The notes beneath the pieces were generated by a model that saw only the letters and a program-made list of their open reading frames with translations, searched no databases and was not told the origin of the DNA. From NCBI GenBank assembly GCA_016719105.1, contig JADKAQ010000046.1:682001-746000 (forward strand): a stretch of 64,000 nt of DNA, written 5' to 3'. Below are positions 34,086 to 42,418 of this stretch, one piece after another (positions within the stretch are counted from its first letter, which is position 1; each line of letters starts with the position of its first letter). This DNA is from Gemmatimonadota bacterium. Its GTDB lineage: Bacteria > Gemmatimonadota > Gemmatimonadetes > Gemmatimonadales > Gemmatimonadaceae. Position numbers and translations under genes: made by a program.

Positions 34086-35519
34086 CTACGGAGTGTCGAG
34101 GTGCAGCCCGAACGTTGCCAGCCGCAACGGCCCGAGCGCGGACGACAGCGAGAGGCGGAAGCGCTGGGCACGGATCGTGTCGATGCGCGCCAATCGTGTG
34201 TAGCCGATGGTGGTCCCGCGGGCGACGTCCTGCCACCCCCCTGCGACCTCGGCGGCGAGCGTCCAGCGCTCGACGACCTGCCCCAGGGCGATGGGCTCCT
34301 GCAGGCGGATCACGTTGCAGCTGACCGCCTGCGGCAGCGCCACGTCGAGCACGGCCTCCGTCGCGCCGTCGGGGGCGCTCCACCAGCGCGTCGCGTCACC
34401 ACGTACCACGGCGCCGGCATCCCGCCCGCTCCCGCGCACGCGCGCACCGCGCGCCAGGTCGCGCGCGAGCATTGCCCGCCGTCGGGCGCCGAACGCTGCC
34501 AACGCCTGCACATCGGCATCGTGCAACAGCCCATCGCGCGTGGGTGGCACGTTGAGCAGCAGCTTGCTGTTGCGCCCGACGGAGCTGAAGTACAGCGACA
34601 TCAGGTTCTCCGCGCTCCGCACCTTGTCGTCCTCGGCCGGGTGCCAGAACCACCCGGGGCGAATCGAGACGTCGGTCTCGCCGGGGCGCCAGACGCTGCC
34701 GCGCGGATCGCCCTCCTGCAGCAGCGCGCCCACGTTGGGAGCGTCGTACCCGGCATACGGCACGCTCGCCGGGTCGATGGTGCTCCAGCACGTCTCGCCC
34801 GCGACCCCCTTCTCGTTGCCGATCCACCGCACGTCGGGGCCGGCATCGGAGAACATCACGGCCTGCGGCGCCAGCCGGCGCACGGTGGCGTGCATGCGCG
34901 CCCAGTCGTAGACCTGTCGCTTCCCGTTAGGCCCTTCGGCATTGGCCCCGTCGAACCAGACCTCGACCACGGGGCCGTAGCGCGTCAGCAGTTCTTCCAG
35001 CTGTGCACAGTAGTAGTCCATGTACGGCGTCCCGCTGCCGTAGCGTGGCTCATGCCGGTCCCACGGCGACAGGTAGAGCCCGAGCCCGAGCCGTTCGGCG
35101 CGACAGGCGTCGGCGACCTCACGTACGACGTCGCCGCTCCCGCCTCGCCACGGCGACGAGGCGACCGAATGCCGGGTATGCGCGCTGGGCCACAGGCAGA
35201 AGCCGTCGTGGTGCTTGGCGGTGAGGACGATGGAGCGGAAGCCGGCGCCGCGCGCGGCACGCGCCCACTGCCCGGCATCGAAGCGCACGGGATTGAAGAT
35301 GCGCGGATCCTCGGTCCCGTCACCCCACTCGCGATCGGTATACGTGTTGACGCCGAAGTGGGCGAAGAGCGCGAGTTCATCGCGCTGCCAGGCGAGCTGC
35401 GCCGGCGTCGGCACCGGTCGCGCAGCGTGCCGGGTGTAGCGGCCGCCAGATGCAAGATGCGGGAGGCGCCCGCCGACCACGAACGCCCCCGTCACCCCGA
35501 GAAAGTCGCGACGCCTCAC
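34086..35519 (-). CDS. Tat-exported GH29-type alpha-L-fucosidase
   Basis: 477 aa from a GTG at 35519 (GAGG eight bases before); an upstream start would overlap the preceding gene. Tat signal VRRRDFLGVTGAFVVGG. GH29 features: WQRDELALFAHFGVNTYTD at the barrel start, LTAKHHDGFCLWPS, and VVEVWFDGANAEG, where the Asp is the expected nucleophile. A C-terminal beta-sandwich (WTLAAEVAGGWQDVARGTT) completes the fold. Removes terminal fucose from oligosaccharides outside the cytoplasm. Sits 10 bases after a Gfo/Idh/MocA gene, so the two form an operon. The general acid/base is not identifiable by eye. Plant- or microbe-derived fucosylated polymers are plausible substrates (inference). Confidence 0.9.
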   Translation of the reverse strand: MRRRDFLGVTGAFVVGGRLPHLASGGRYTRHAARPVPTPAQLAWQRDELALFAHFGVNTYTDREWGDGTEDPRIFNPVRFDAGQWARAARGAGFRSIVLTAKHHDGFCLWPSAHTRHSVASSPWRGGSGDVVREVADACRAERLGLGLYLSPWDRHEPRYGSGTPYMDYYCAQLEELLTRYGPVVEVWFDGANAEGPNGKRQVYDWARMHATVRRLAPQAVMFSDAGPDVRWIGNEKGVAGETCWSTIDPASVPYAGYDAPNVGALLQEGDPRGSVWRPGETDVSIRPGWFWHPAEDDKVRSAENLMSLYFSSVGRNSKLLLNVPPTRDGLLHDADVQALAAFGARRRAMLARDLARGARVRGSGRDAGAVVRGDATRWWSAPDGATEAVLDVALPQAVSCNVIRLQEPIALGQVVERWTLAAEVAGGWQDVARGTTIGYTRLARIDTIRAQRFRLSLSSALGPLRLATFGLHLDTP

Positions 35520-35529
35520 GTGTTGCGCC

Positions 35530-36762
35530 TCACGGGGTCCAGGTCCCCTTGGCCACCGCCGGCACGAACGCATCGATGCCGCGTGGCGGATAGGCGAGCG
35601 TGCGCCCCTGCTCGGCGCTCTGGTACGCCGTCATCAGCACGCGCACCACCTCGACGCCATCGTCGAAGGTGAGCTTGGGCTTCTCCTTCCCGAGGAAGGC
35701 CCGCACGAAGTGGCGATCCTCGTCGGTGTAGCCGTACGCGATGTACTCCTGCGGCACCACCGGCATTACCCCCTGCTCGGCGTTCTGCTTCTCCACCAGG
35801 TCTTCGCCGGCGCGCCCCGTCACCTCGCGCGAAAAGAAGAGCTGCAGCCCGCTGTCGAGCGAGTTCCATCGCATGGAGTACTCGGGGCCCAGCAGCTCGG
35901 CCGACAGCCGCAATCCGGCACCGACGAACGACCACGAGGTGCTGGCCTCGCCGATCACGCGATGCCCATCCGACGTCTCGAACTCGATGGTGAGCGAGGC
36001 AAAATCCTCGGAGGGCGCCTTGAGGTAGTCGACCGCCTTCCCCATGGTCGCCTTGAGACGCTTGGCGTACTTGGGGCGCGACCACTTGAGCGAGGCGATG
36101 TGCGCGCTGATGCGCACCGGCTTCACGGTACTGAGCGACTCCCCGGGCTTAGTGAGGAGGTGCCGCACCACGAGCGCCGAGTGGCACATCATGTCGTTGA
36201 GCACACCGCCGCCCTGCAGCTTCCCCTGCCAGAACCACGGCGTGTGCGGTCCGCTGTGCTCCTCGGCGGCGCGCGCGAGGTACGGACGCCCGGTGGTGGC
36301 GGCACCGCGCGCCCAGAGCAAGGCGTGCCCCGCCGAGACGTGCGGGGCGAAGAGCTGGTCCTCGAGGTACCCGTGGACCAGCCCGACCGATTCGACCAGC
36401 TTCTGCACCTGCTTGGCCTCGGCGACGTTGCGGGCCAGCGGCTTCTCGCAGGCGATCCCCTTCAGCGTTCCCTTGCCGCGGGCGATGGTGTCGACGATCT
36501 CCTCGACGTTCTCGATGCGCGCGTGGTTGGGCCCGCACAGCCAGATGGCATCGATGGCGGGATCGGCGACCATGGCCGCAATGCTCTTGTAGGGCTTGGC
36601 GGCGCCGACGTCGACGTCGCGCGCGAGAGCCGCCGCGCTCGCGGCGCTCCGCCCGTTGGGGCTCCACACGCCGAGGACGTCGGCATCGCGCACGCCGCGC
36701 CACCCTTGGATGTGGAAGCGCGCATTGAAACCCGAACCGATGAAACCGACACCTAAGGGCAT
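35530..36762 (-). CDS. Gfo/Idh/MocA-family oxidoreductase (cytoplasmic)
   Basis: 410 aa, no signal peptide. Rossmann motif VGFIGSGFNARFHIQG at the very N-terminus and ACEKPLARNVAEA carrying the catalytic-site EKP. The C-terminal domain has WFWQGKLQGGGVLNDMMCHS, with GG-x-LxDxxxH as usual. NAD(P)-dependent oxidation of a sugar or inositol derivative is expected. Begins directly at a run of GGAAGACG tandem repeats, so its translation start is embedded in a potential long hairpin, and no ordinary ribosome site is seen. Co-directional with the fucosidase, 10 bases apart, suggesting handling of fucose or another sugar released by it. Confidence 0.9.
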   Translation of the reverse strand: MPLGVGFIGSGFNARFHIQGWRGVRDADVLGVWSPNGRSAASAAALARDVDVGAAKPYKSIAAMVADPAIDAIWLCGPNHARIENVEEIVDTIARGKGTLKGIACEKPLARNVAEAKQVQKLVESVGLVHGYLEDQLFAPHVSAGHALLWARGAATTGRPYLARAAEEHSGPHTPWFWQGKLQGGGVLNDMMCHSALVVRHLLTKPGESLSTVKPVRISAHIASLKWSRPKYAKRLKATMGKAVDYLKAPSEDFASLTIEFETSDGHRVIGEASTSWSFVGAGLRLSAELLGPEYSMRWNSLDSGLQLFFSREVTGRAGEDLVEKQNAEQGVMPVVPQEYIAYGYTDEDRHFVRAFLGKEKPKLTFDDGVEVVRVLMTAYQSAEQGRTLAYPPRGIDAFVPAVAKGTWTP

Positions 36763-36910
36763 GGAAGACGGGAAGACGGGAAGACGGGAAGACGAGATGG
36801 ACTGGCGTGCGGAATCTGCGGGTCATGAGCGGGGGGTGGAAAGGGGGCACACCGCTCCGCGTCCCGTTGCTGTCACTCGTCTTCTCGTCTTCCGTCTTCC
36901 CGTCTTCCCG
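36763..36910 (-). repeat. Paired, inverted GGAAGACG tandem repeats
   Basis: Four exact head-to-tail copies of GGAAGACG at 36763-36794, touching the start codon at 36762. An imperfect reverse-complement array of the same unit (CGTCTTC type) lies at 36877-36910. The 80-odd bases between have no gene. RNA from this region could fold into a stem of about 33 bases with a large loop, covering the oxidoreductase ribosome-binding region. Confidence 0.8.
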
Positions 36911-36949
36911 CCCAAGGGCGTCGCCGGGGGGAGGACGATGGCGTGCTGA

Positions 36950-38230
36950 CTAGTGCGTTCTCTCGTGTGAACGTGCGAACTGCGCGACCTGGTGCACGAA
37001 AGCCTCCAGCCGCGTGCGAATGTTGGTGAGGTGCTGGCCGTCGTAGACGATGTCCAGCCATGGCAGCTGGTTGAAGTCGGCGCGCACACGCGAGGCCATT
37101 CCTGCGACGATGATCCCCGGCATGCAGGAGAAGGGCATCACGTTCACCACGCCGCTCACGCCGTGGCGCGCCAGTTCGATGGTCTTGGCGAGCGTGAGCG
37201 TCGTCTCCATCCCCAGCAGTGGATCGAAGTACGGGCGCACCATGTCGAACATCTCGCGCATGCTGGAGTCCGGCGGGTGACGCAGCAGGTGCGCGATCGG
37301 CGCGCGCAGGCGCTTTTCGGCAGTGCGCTGGTAGATGGACAGCCCCTTGGTGCCCATGAGGGAGAGCCAGGTCCCGAAGAGGCGGTCGCGGTCCATCTTG
37401 GTCTCGTCGACGAAGTGCAGCCACTCGCCCACCGATCCCGAGATCGCCTCTGCTCCCGCCGCCTCGATCTGGCGGATCATCTCCTGGTTCCCGTGCGGGT
37501 TGAGCATCACGTAGATCTCACCCAGGAAGGCGACGAGCGGGCGTGGGGTGGAGCGATCGACCGGGAGCGACTCGAAGTCGCGCGCGATCTCGCGCATGGC
37601 GCGCATCAGGTGCGCCCCACCCCCCTGCTCCATCGCCTGGGTGAGCCGTGCGATGCCGCGCTGGTACGCCGCGTCGGTGACGCCGGGCTCGAGTTCGTAC
37701 GGGCGGAACTCATGCAGGAGCTTGAGCAGGAGGTCGACCGTCACCACGCCGCTCCACGCCAGCAGCCGCAACGCGCGCGGGCGCTCGCCGAAGCCCCGAT
37801 AGGAATTCTCTGACGTGGGCGACAGGATCTCGGCGTCCGCATAGCCCTGGCGATCGAGGAGGGCGCGTTGCAGCACGCGATACTGCCCGAAGCGGCACGG
37901 CCCCGGGCTCCCCGGGAGGAGGAAGGCCGAGTGCGCGGTGTCGAAGCCCGGCGTCCGGCAGGCGCGGATCACGTCGCCGATGGCGAGGAAGCAGGGGAGG
38001 CACTCGCGACCGCGACAGAGCGAGAGCCCGATGTCCATCGTCTGATCGTTCGGGGGCGGGAGCGCCTCGCTGCGGATGCCGTGATGCCGGAGCGCGGCCG
38101 CCAGCACCAACGCATGATCCGACATGAACGGGATGTAGACCGTCTTCTCGGTCAGCGGCAGCGTGGACGCCGAGCGCTCCGCCGCAACGGAGGGAACATC
38201 CGGCAACACGGGAAGGGCGACGTTAGGCAT
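36950..38230 (-). CDS. 2-hydroxyacyl-CoA dehydratase-like Fe-S protein (COG3581-like part)
   Basis: 426 aa. Cysteines placed for a [4Fe-4S] cluster: SLCRGRECLPC (C72, C77, C80), PGPCRFGQYR (C112) and MPFSCMPG. This matches the dehydratase-like C-terminal third of the large 'acyl-CoA dehydratase activase-related' proteins. In many bacteria that part is fused to the activase as one chain of about 1400 residues. Here it is a separate gene whose ATG overlaps the stop of the activase gene (TGATG), so a 1:1 complex is likely. In the known family an electron from the activase drives radical dehydration; the actual substrate here is unknown. Confidence 0.85.
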   Translation of the reverse strand: MPNVALPVLPDVPSVAAERSASTLPLTEKTVYIPFMSDHALVLAAALRHHGIRSEALPPPNDQTMDIGLSLCRGRECLPCFLAIGDVIRACRTPGFDTAHSAFLLPGSPGPCRFGQYRVLQRALLDRQGYADAEILSPTSENSYRGFGERPRALRLLAWSGVVTVDLLLKLLHEFRPYELEPGVTDAAYQRGIARLTQAMEQGGGAHLMRAMREIARDFESLPVDRSTPRPLVAFLGEIYVMLNPHGNQEMIRQIEAAGAEAISGSVGEWLHFVDETKMDRDRLFGTWLSLMGTKGLSIYQRTAEKRLRAPIAHLLRHPPDSSMREMFDMVRPYFDPLLGMETTLTLAKTIELARHGVSGVVNVMPFSCMPGIIVAGMASRVRADFNQLPWLDIVYDGQHLTNIRTRLEAFVHQVAQFARSHERTH

Positions 38231-41200
38231 CAGGCCACCTGACGGATGTTGAGGCTGTCGAAGAAGGCCTCGCAGCGGGTGATCATCCCGGCGTCGGCGG
38301 TGTGTTCGTCCACCTCGAGTTCAAGGAACGGCTTGTCCCCGATCTGCTCATGGAAAAAGGTGATCAGGAAGGCGTCGGGGCCGCAGTTGAAGTTGGTGAG
38401 GTAGATCGCCTGCAACCGGTCGTCACCGCGGATCACGTTGGCCGCGCGCAGGATGTCCTGCCCCGAGCGCCAGTACATGTCCTCGTGCAGGTCGGGGAGC
38501 GTCGCCTGCTCGAGCGGGAGGAAGTCCATGGGGATGGGGAGCACCCCCATGCGCCGGAGCTTGTACGGCAGGTCGAGGTTTGCCCCCAGGTCGCCACCGT
38601 TGTATGGGCGCCCGACGATGACCGCCGCGGGCTGTCCGGGGACGATCGCCTCGAGCGCCTCACGCCCGGCCTGCCGCACCGCGCCTTCGAAGGCCTTCTG
38701 CGATGCCCAGCCGGCTTGGATGGCCCGGTCGATGTCCGCGCCGCTCGTGGCGCCGAGTTCCTTCGCCAGCGCGGTGAGTTCAAGCCGGGCCGCCCGCGCG
38801 TTCTGCAGGTGCAACGGCCGCGACACGATCGGTGGCGCCCCCGGCGTGTTCCCGAGGTTGGCGATGAGGAGCGACGGGGTGGAGAGCACCAGCGGGCACG
38901 AGTGGTTGTGCGGCTGGCCCGGCACCGCATCGGGGCGCGTCATGATGCTCGGCGCCAGGACGACGTCCACGTCGTGCTCAAAGAGGTCGAGCAGGTGCCC
39001 GAAGGCGAGCTTGACCGGGAAGCACGACTCGAGCGCAGCGCTGGCGATGGTCTTGCCGACGATGGCCGGGTTGGTGGGTGACGACAGGACGACGTCGAAG
39101 TCGAGCGCGTGAAGGAAGCCGCGCCAGAACGGGAAGAAGTCGAAGAAGGTGAGGTTGCGCATCAGCCCCACGCGCCGGCGTCGCGGCTCGCTGGACGGGC
39201 GCGCCCCCGGATCGACCCAATCGCCCAGGAGCAACCGCTCGCGCGTGGCGAAGTGGTCGGGAATCGCCGCCCACGACTGGTCGCCGGCGCGTCCTGCTTC
39301 CTCGAACTTGTCGCAGCGGGCGCCGTAGAAGAACGGCGACTCCCCTTCGATCGTGACCTTGTGCACCTCGCACAGGTTGGGGCAGGCCTTGCACTCGAAG
39401 ACCGAACTCTCGTAGTGGCGCTGCGAGAGGTCGAAGCCCCGAAAATGGGTCGACGGCGGCGTGTTCCCATTGCCGCTGGCGTTGACGCGGCGCGCCATCG
39501 ACTCGCGGGCGAGCATGGCGGCGCCGATGGCCCCCGTCACGTCGTGGTTGGGTGGGACGATGATCTCCTTCTTCGTGAGGGCAGCGAAGGCCGAGACCAC
39601 GCTCTCGTTGGCCGCCACGCCCCCCTGGAAGAGGACGTGATCTCCCAGCGCCCGTCCGTTCACCACGCGATTGAGGTAGTTCTCGGCGATGGAGTAGGCG
39701 AGGCCGGCGGTGAGGTCGGCGACCTTGGCACCATGCTGCTGGTGGTGCACCAGGTCCGACTCCATGAAGACCGTGCACCGCTCGCCTAACGCCGACGGGC
39801 AAGGCGACGCGTAGGCCAGCTCGCTGAAGTCGTTGCGGATGTTGATGCGCAGCCGGTCGGCCTGCTCCTCGAGAAACGACCCGGTCCCGGCGGCGCAGGC
39901 GTTGTTCATCGTGAAGTCGACCACCGCGCCTCGGTTGATGCGCACGAACTTGCTGTCCTGCCCGCCGATCTCGATGAGCGTGTCGACTTGCGGATCGATC
40001 CACACCGCGGCGCGCGCCTGCGCCGTGATCTCGTTGCGCACCGAGTCCGCGCCGACGAAGTCGCCGGTGAGGTAGCGCCCCGATCCCGTCACGCCGACGG
40101 CGCGCACGCGCACACGACTCCCCACCTCGAGGCCGGTACGCATCAACCCGTCGCGCACCGCTTCGAGCGGGCGCCCCGCCGTGGGGAGGTACTGCCGGGC
40201 AACGACGCGGTTGTCGTCGTCGATGAGGACGACGTTGGTGCTGACCGATCCGACGTCGATTCCGAGGGACACGTCGATCGGGGCGGCCTCGGCGATGGGG
40301 AGGGCGCGTCCGGTCGTCAGATGATGCGCCAGGCGCGACAGCGGCGGCATCGACTCGTGCGCCGTGTCGTGCTTGAGCGCCTCGTCCAGCGCACTAAAGC
40401 CGAGGAACCGGCGCCCCTGCCCACGCTCGGCATCGTCCATCGCCACGAAGGCGGTCCCGATCGCCGCCATGAGGCAGTGGTACTCGGGGACGATGATGCT
40501 CCCGGGTGGCACCTTGAGGACGGTCTCGAAGGCGCGCGTGACGGCGGCGTTGTACGCCACGCCCCCCTGGAAGAGGATCGGCGGGACGAAGCGCTTCCCC
40601 TTCCCGATCACCGTCGTGAAGTTGCGCGCCATGGCCAGACAGACCCCCATCAGGATGTCGGGGAGAGGCGTCCCCACCTGCTGCAGGTGGATCATGTCCG
40701 ACTTGGCAAATACGGTGCAGCGACCGGCGATGCGCGCCGGGTTGGTGCTGGTGAGCGCGAGTCGCGCGTACTCCTGGTCGATCGCGACGCCGAGGCGCTC
40801 GGCCTGCTGGTCGAGGAAGGCGCCGGTTCCGGCCGCGCACAGCGCGTTCATCGCGAAGTCCTCGAGCAGCATCTGCTGGCTCGAGGGGTCCCAGCGCACG
40901 GAGAGGAGCTTGGAGTCCTGTCCGCCAATCTCGATGACGGTGCGTGCTTCGGGGTGATAGGCGCCGATCGCGCGCGTCTGCGCGACGAGTTCGTTGACGT
41001 GCGTCCCGCCGATGAGGTCGGCGACCGGTCCGCCACCCGAGCCGGAGAGCCCTAACCCGAGAATGGTGGCATCGCCGATGACGTCGGCGAGTTCATCCAC
41101 CGCCTCAAGGAGCGCCTGGCGCGGTCGCCCCCGGGAGCGCACGTAGCGCCAGTCCAGCAATCGGCGGTTGGAATCAAGGACGACGACCTTGACAGTCGTC

Positions 41201-41235
41201 GAGCCGATGTCGATGCCCAGGAAGATGCCACCCAT
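38230..41235 (-). CDS. Double-ASKHA acyl-CoA dehydratase activase with DUF2229-type C-terminal region
   Basis: 1001 aa. Two BadF/BadG/HgdC-type ATPase domains in tandem: the first with GIDIGSTTVKVVVLD (7-21) and cluster-helix NALCAAGTGAFLDQQ (C133) plus GRCTVFAKSD (C173); the second with GIDVGSVSTNVVLID (from 325), NACAAGTGSFLEEQ and ERCTVFMESD. The two conserved cysteines of each would bind a [4Fe-4S] between subunits; in the fusion they may bridge the two domains. From about residue 610 comes the DUF2229/HgdB-like part with ACPNLCEVHKV, SCFPVKLAFGHLLDL, HNHSCP and NFNCGPDAF. ATP-driven low-potential electron donation to the downstream Fe-S partner is the expected role. The ATG at 41235 sits 233 bases from the PP2C gene. 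Confidence 0.9.
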   Translation of the reverse strand: MGGIFLGIDIGSTTVKVVVLDSNRRLLDWRYVRSRGRPRQALLEAVDELADVIGDATILGLGLSGSGGGPVADLIGGTHVNELVAQTRAIGAYHPEARTVIEIGGQDSKLLSVRWDPSSQQMLLEDFAMNALCAAGTGAFLDQQAERLGVAIDQEYARLALTSTNPARIAGRCTVFAKSDMIHLQQVGTPLPDILMGVCLAMARNFTTVIGKGKRFVPPILFQGGVAYNAAVTRAFETVLKVPPGSIIVPEYHCLMAAIGTAFVAMDDAERGQGRRFLGFSALDEALKHDTAHESMPPLSRLAHHLTTGRALPIAEAAPIDVSLGIDVGSVSTNVVLIDDDNRVVARQYLPTAGRPLEAVRDGLMRTGLEVGSRVRVRAVGVTGSGRYLTGDFVGADSVRNEITAQARAAVWIDPQVDTLIEIGGQDSKFVRINRGAVVDFTMNNACAAGTGSFLEEQADRLRINIRNDFSELAYASPCPSALGERCTVFMESDLVHHQQHGAKVADLTAGLAYSIAENYLNRVVNGRALGDHVLFQGGVAANESVVSAFAALTKKEIIVPPNHDVTGAIGAAMLARESMARRVNASGNGNTPPSTHFRGFDLSQRHYESSVFECKACPNLCEVHKVTIEGESPFFYGARCDKFEEAGRAGDQSWAAIPDHFATRERLLLGDWVDPGARPSSEPRRRRVGLMRNLTFFDFFPFWRGFLHALDFDVVLSSPTNPAIVGKTIASAALESCFPVKLAFGHLLDLFEHDVDVVLAPSIMTRPDAVPGQPHNHSCPLVLSTPSLLIANLGNTPGAPPIVSRPLHLQNARAARLELTALAKELGATSGADIDRAIQAGWASQKAFEGAVRQAGREALEAIVPGQPAAVIVGRPYNGGDLGANLDLPYKLRRMGVLPIPMDFLPLEQATLPDLHEDMYWRSGQDILRAANVIRGDDRLQAIYLTNFNCGPDAFLITFFHEQIGDKPFLELEVDEHTADAGMITRCEAFFDSLNIRQVA

Positions 41236-41468
41236 ACCCCCTCCCGCCAGGTCGTACCAGACGATTCACCTCTGGCAGCCCCGGCGCATCGCCGGTTCCA
41301 CGTCTCTTGTGTGAGTGTTTCACTGGCCCGCATTCGGCATGTAGAGCGTTGCCTGTGAACCATGGGCATGCGGCTGAGGCTGCCGGTGCGGGGAGGGGCG
41401 CCCTTGCCCTGATGCGCTATTCGCCTGGCGGCGCTGACACGGCGACTGAAGCGCCGCGTCTCCAACGA

Positions 41469-42368
41469 CTAGGGGGCGGCCGGGGGCTCGTCGAGGCGGG
41501 CCGTCCTGCCGACGATCACCGTGATGTTGTCGCGTCCGCCCCCGTCGAGGGCGTCCTGCAGCAGCGCCTCGCAGGCCTCGCGCGCCGACGTCATCGCCAG
41601 CAAGCGCTCGCGGATGCGCGCATCGTCGACGTGGCGCGTGAGCCCATCGCTGCACAGCAGATGCACCATCCCCCACGCGTTCTGCACGCCGGTCACGACG
41701 GGCGACGACTGCGCCCCACCGATGGCGCTGGCCAGGACGTTGGAGAAGCGTGCGACCTTCTGGTCGGTACGCGTGAGGACACCGAGGTCGATGAGCTCCT
41801 GCGCGATGGTCTGGTCGCGCGTGACCTGCGTGAGCTCTCCGTCGCGCATGAAGTAGTAGCGCGAGTCGCCGACCTGGAGCAGGTAGATGCGCGGCCAGAC
41901 GCCGAGGAACAGCGTGAGCGTCGTCGCCATGCCGCGTCGGCCCGGGAGGGCGGCGCTGCGCTCGTTCAGCGCCTCGTGGACGCGCAGCGCCGCTGACTCG
42001 AGGGTGCGACGAAAGGCCTCGTCGTCGCCGGCATCGGCGGTGTAGAAGCAGGTCGCCGAGTCGTTGACGTACTGGCTCATCGACTCCAGGGCGAAACGGC
42101 TCGCCTCTTCACCAGCGAAGCCGCCCCCCACGCCATCGGCGACCACGGCGAGAAAGGCAAGGCGATCGGTGTCGCGCTGCACGCCGCCGAGCGCCGGGAG
42201 GCTCGTGAGGTGTACGCGCATCTGCCGGTGCAGCGAGGCGATGAGGAAGTTGTCCTGGTTCTCGGTGCGCACCTTCCCCGGATGCGTCAGGCCGTACACG
42301 TCGATCTCGTCGTCGCGCGGCTTGCGGACGGCGCTCGGGACTTCGGCCGGCTCCTCACGTATCGCCAT
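41469..42368 (-). CDS. PP2C-family serine/threonine protein phosphatase
   Basis: 299 aa, GGAGG five bases before the ATG. Cytosolic. All metal and phosphate motifs are present: VRTENQDNFLI, VVADGVGGGFAGE, MATTLTLFL, LQVGDSRYYFMRDGEL, LLCSDGLTRHV, GGRDNITVIV. Dephosphorylates Ser/Thr residues, normally opposing Hanks-type kinases, although no such kinase is in the window. The N-terminal 25 residues are charged and unstructured. It lies 50 bases downstream of the serine-hydrolase gene's stop on the opposite side (same strand: hydrolase ends at 42419), so it could start its own transcript in that gap. Confidence high from motif completeness. Confidence 0.94.
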   Translation of the reverse strand: MAIREEPAEVPSAVRKPRDDEIDVYGLTHPGKVRTENQDNFLIASLHRQMRVHLTSLPALGGVQRDTDRLAFLAVVADGVGGGFAGEEASRFALESMSQYVNDSATCFYTADAGDDEAFRRTLESAALRVHEALNERSAALPGRRGMATTLTLFLGVWPRIYLLQVGDSRYYFMRDGELTQVTRDQTIAQELIDLGVLTRTDQKVARFSNVLASAIGGAQSSPVVTGVQNAWGMVHLLCSDGLTRHVDDARIRERLLAMTSAREACEALLQDALDGGGRDNITVIVGRTARLDEPPAAP

Positions 42369-42418
42369 CTTCCCCTCCGCTGGTGCGCACCTACGTGCGT
42401 CGATGTCGGGTCGCGCGG

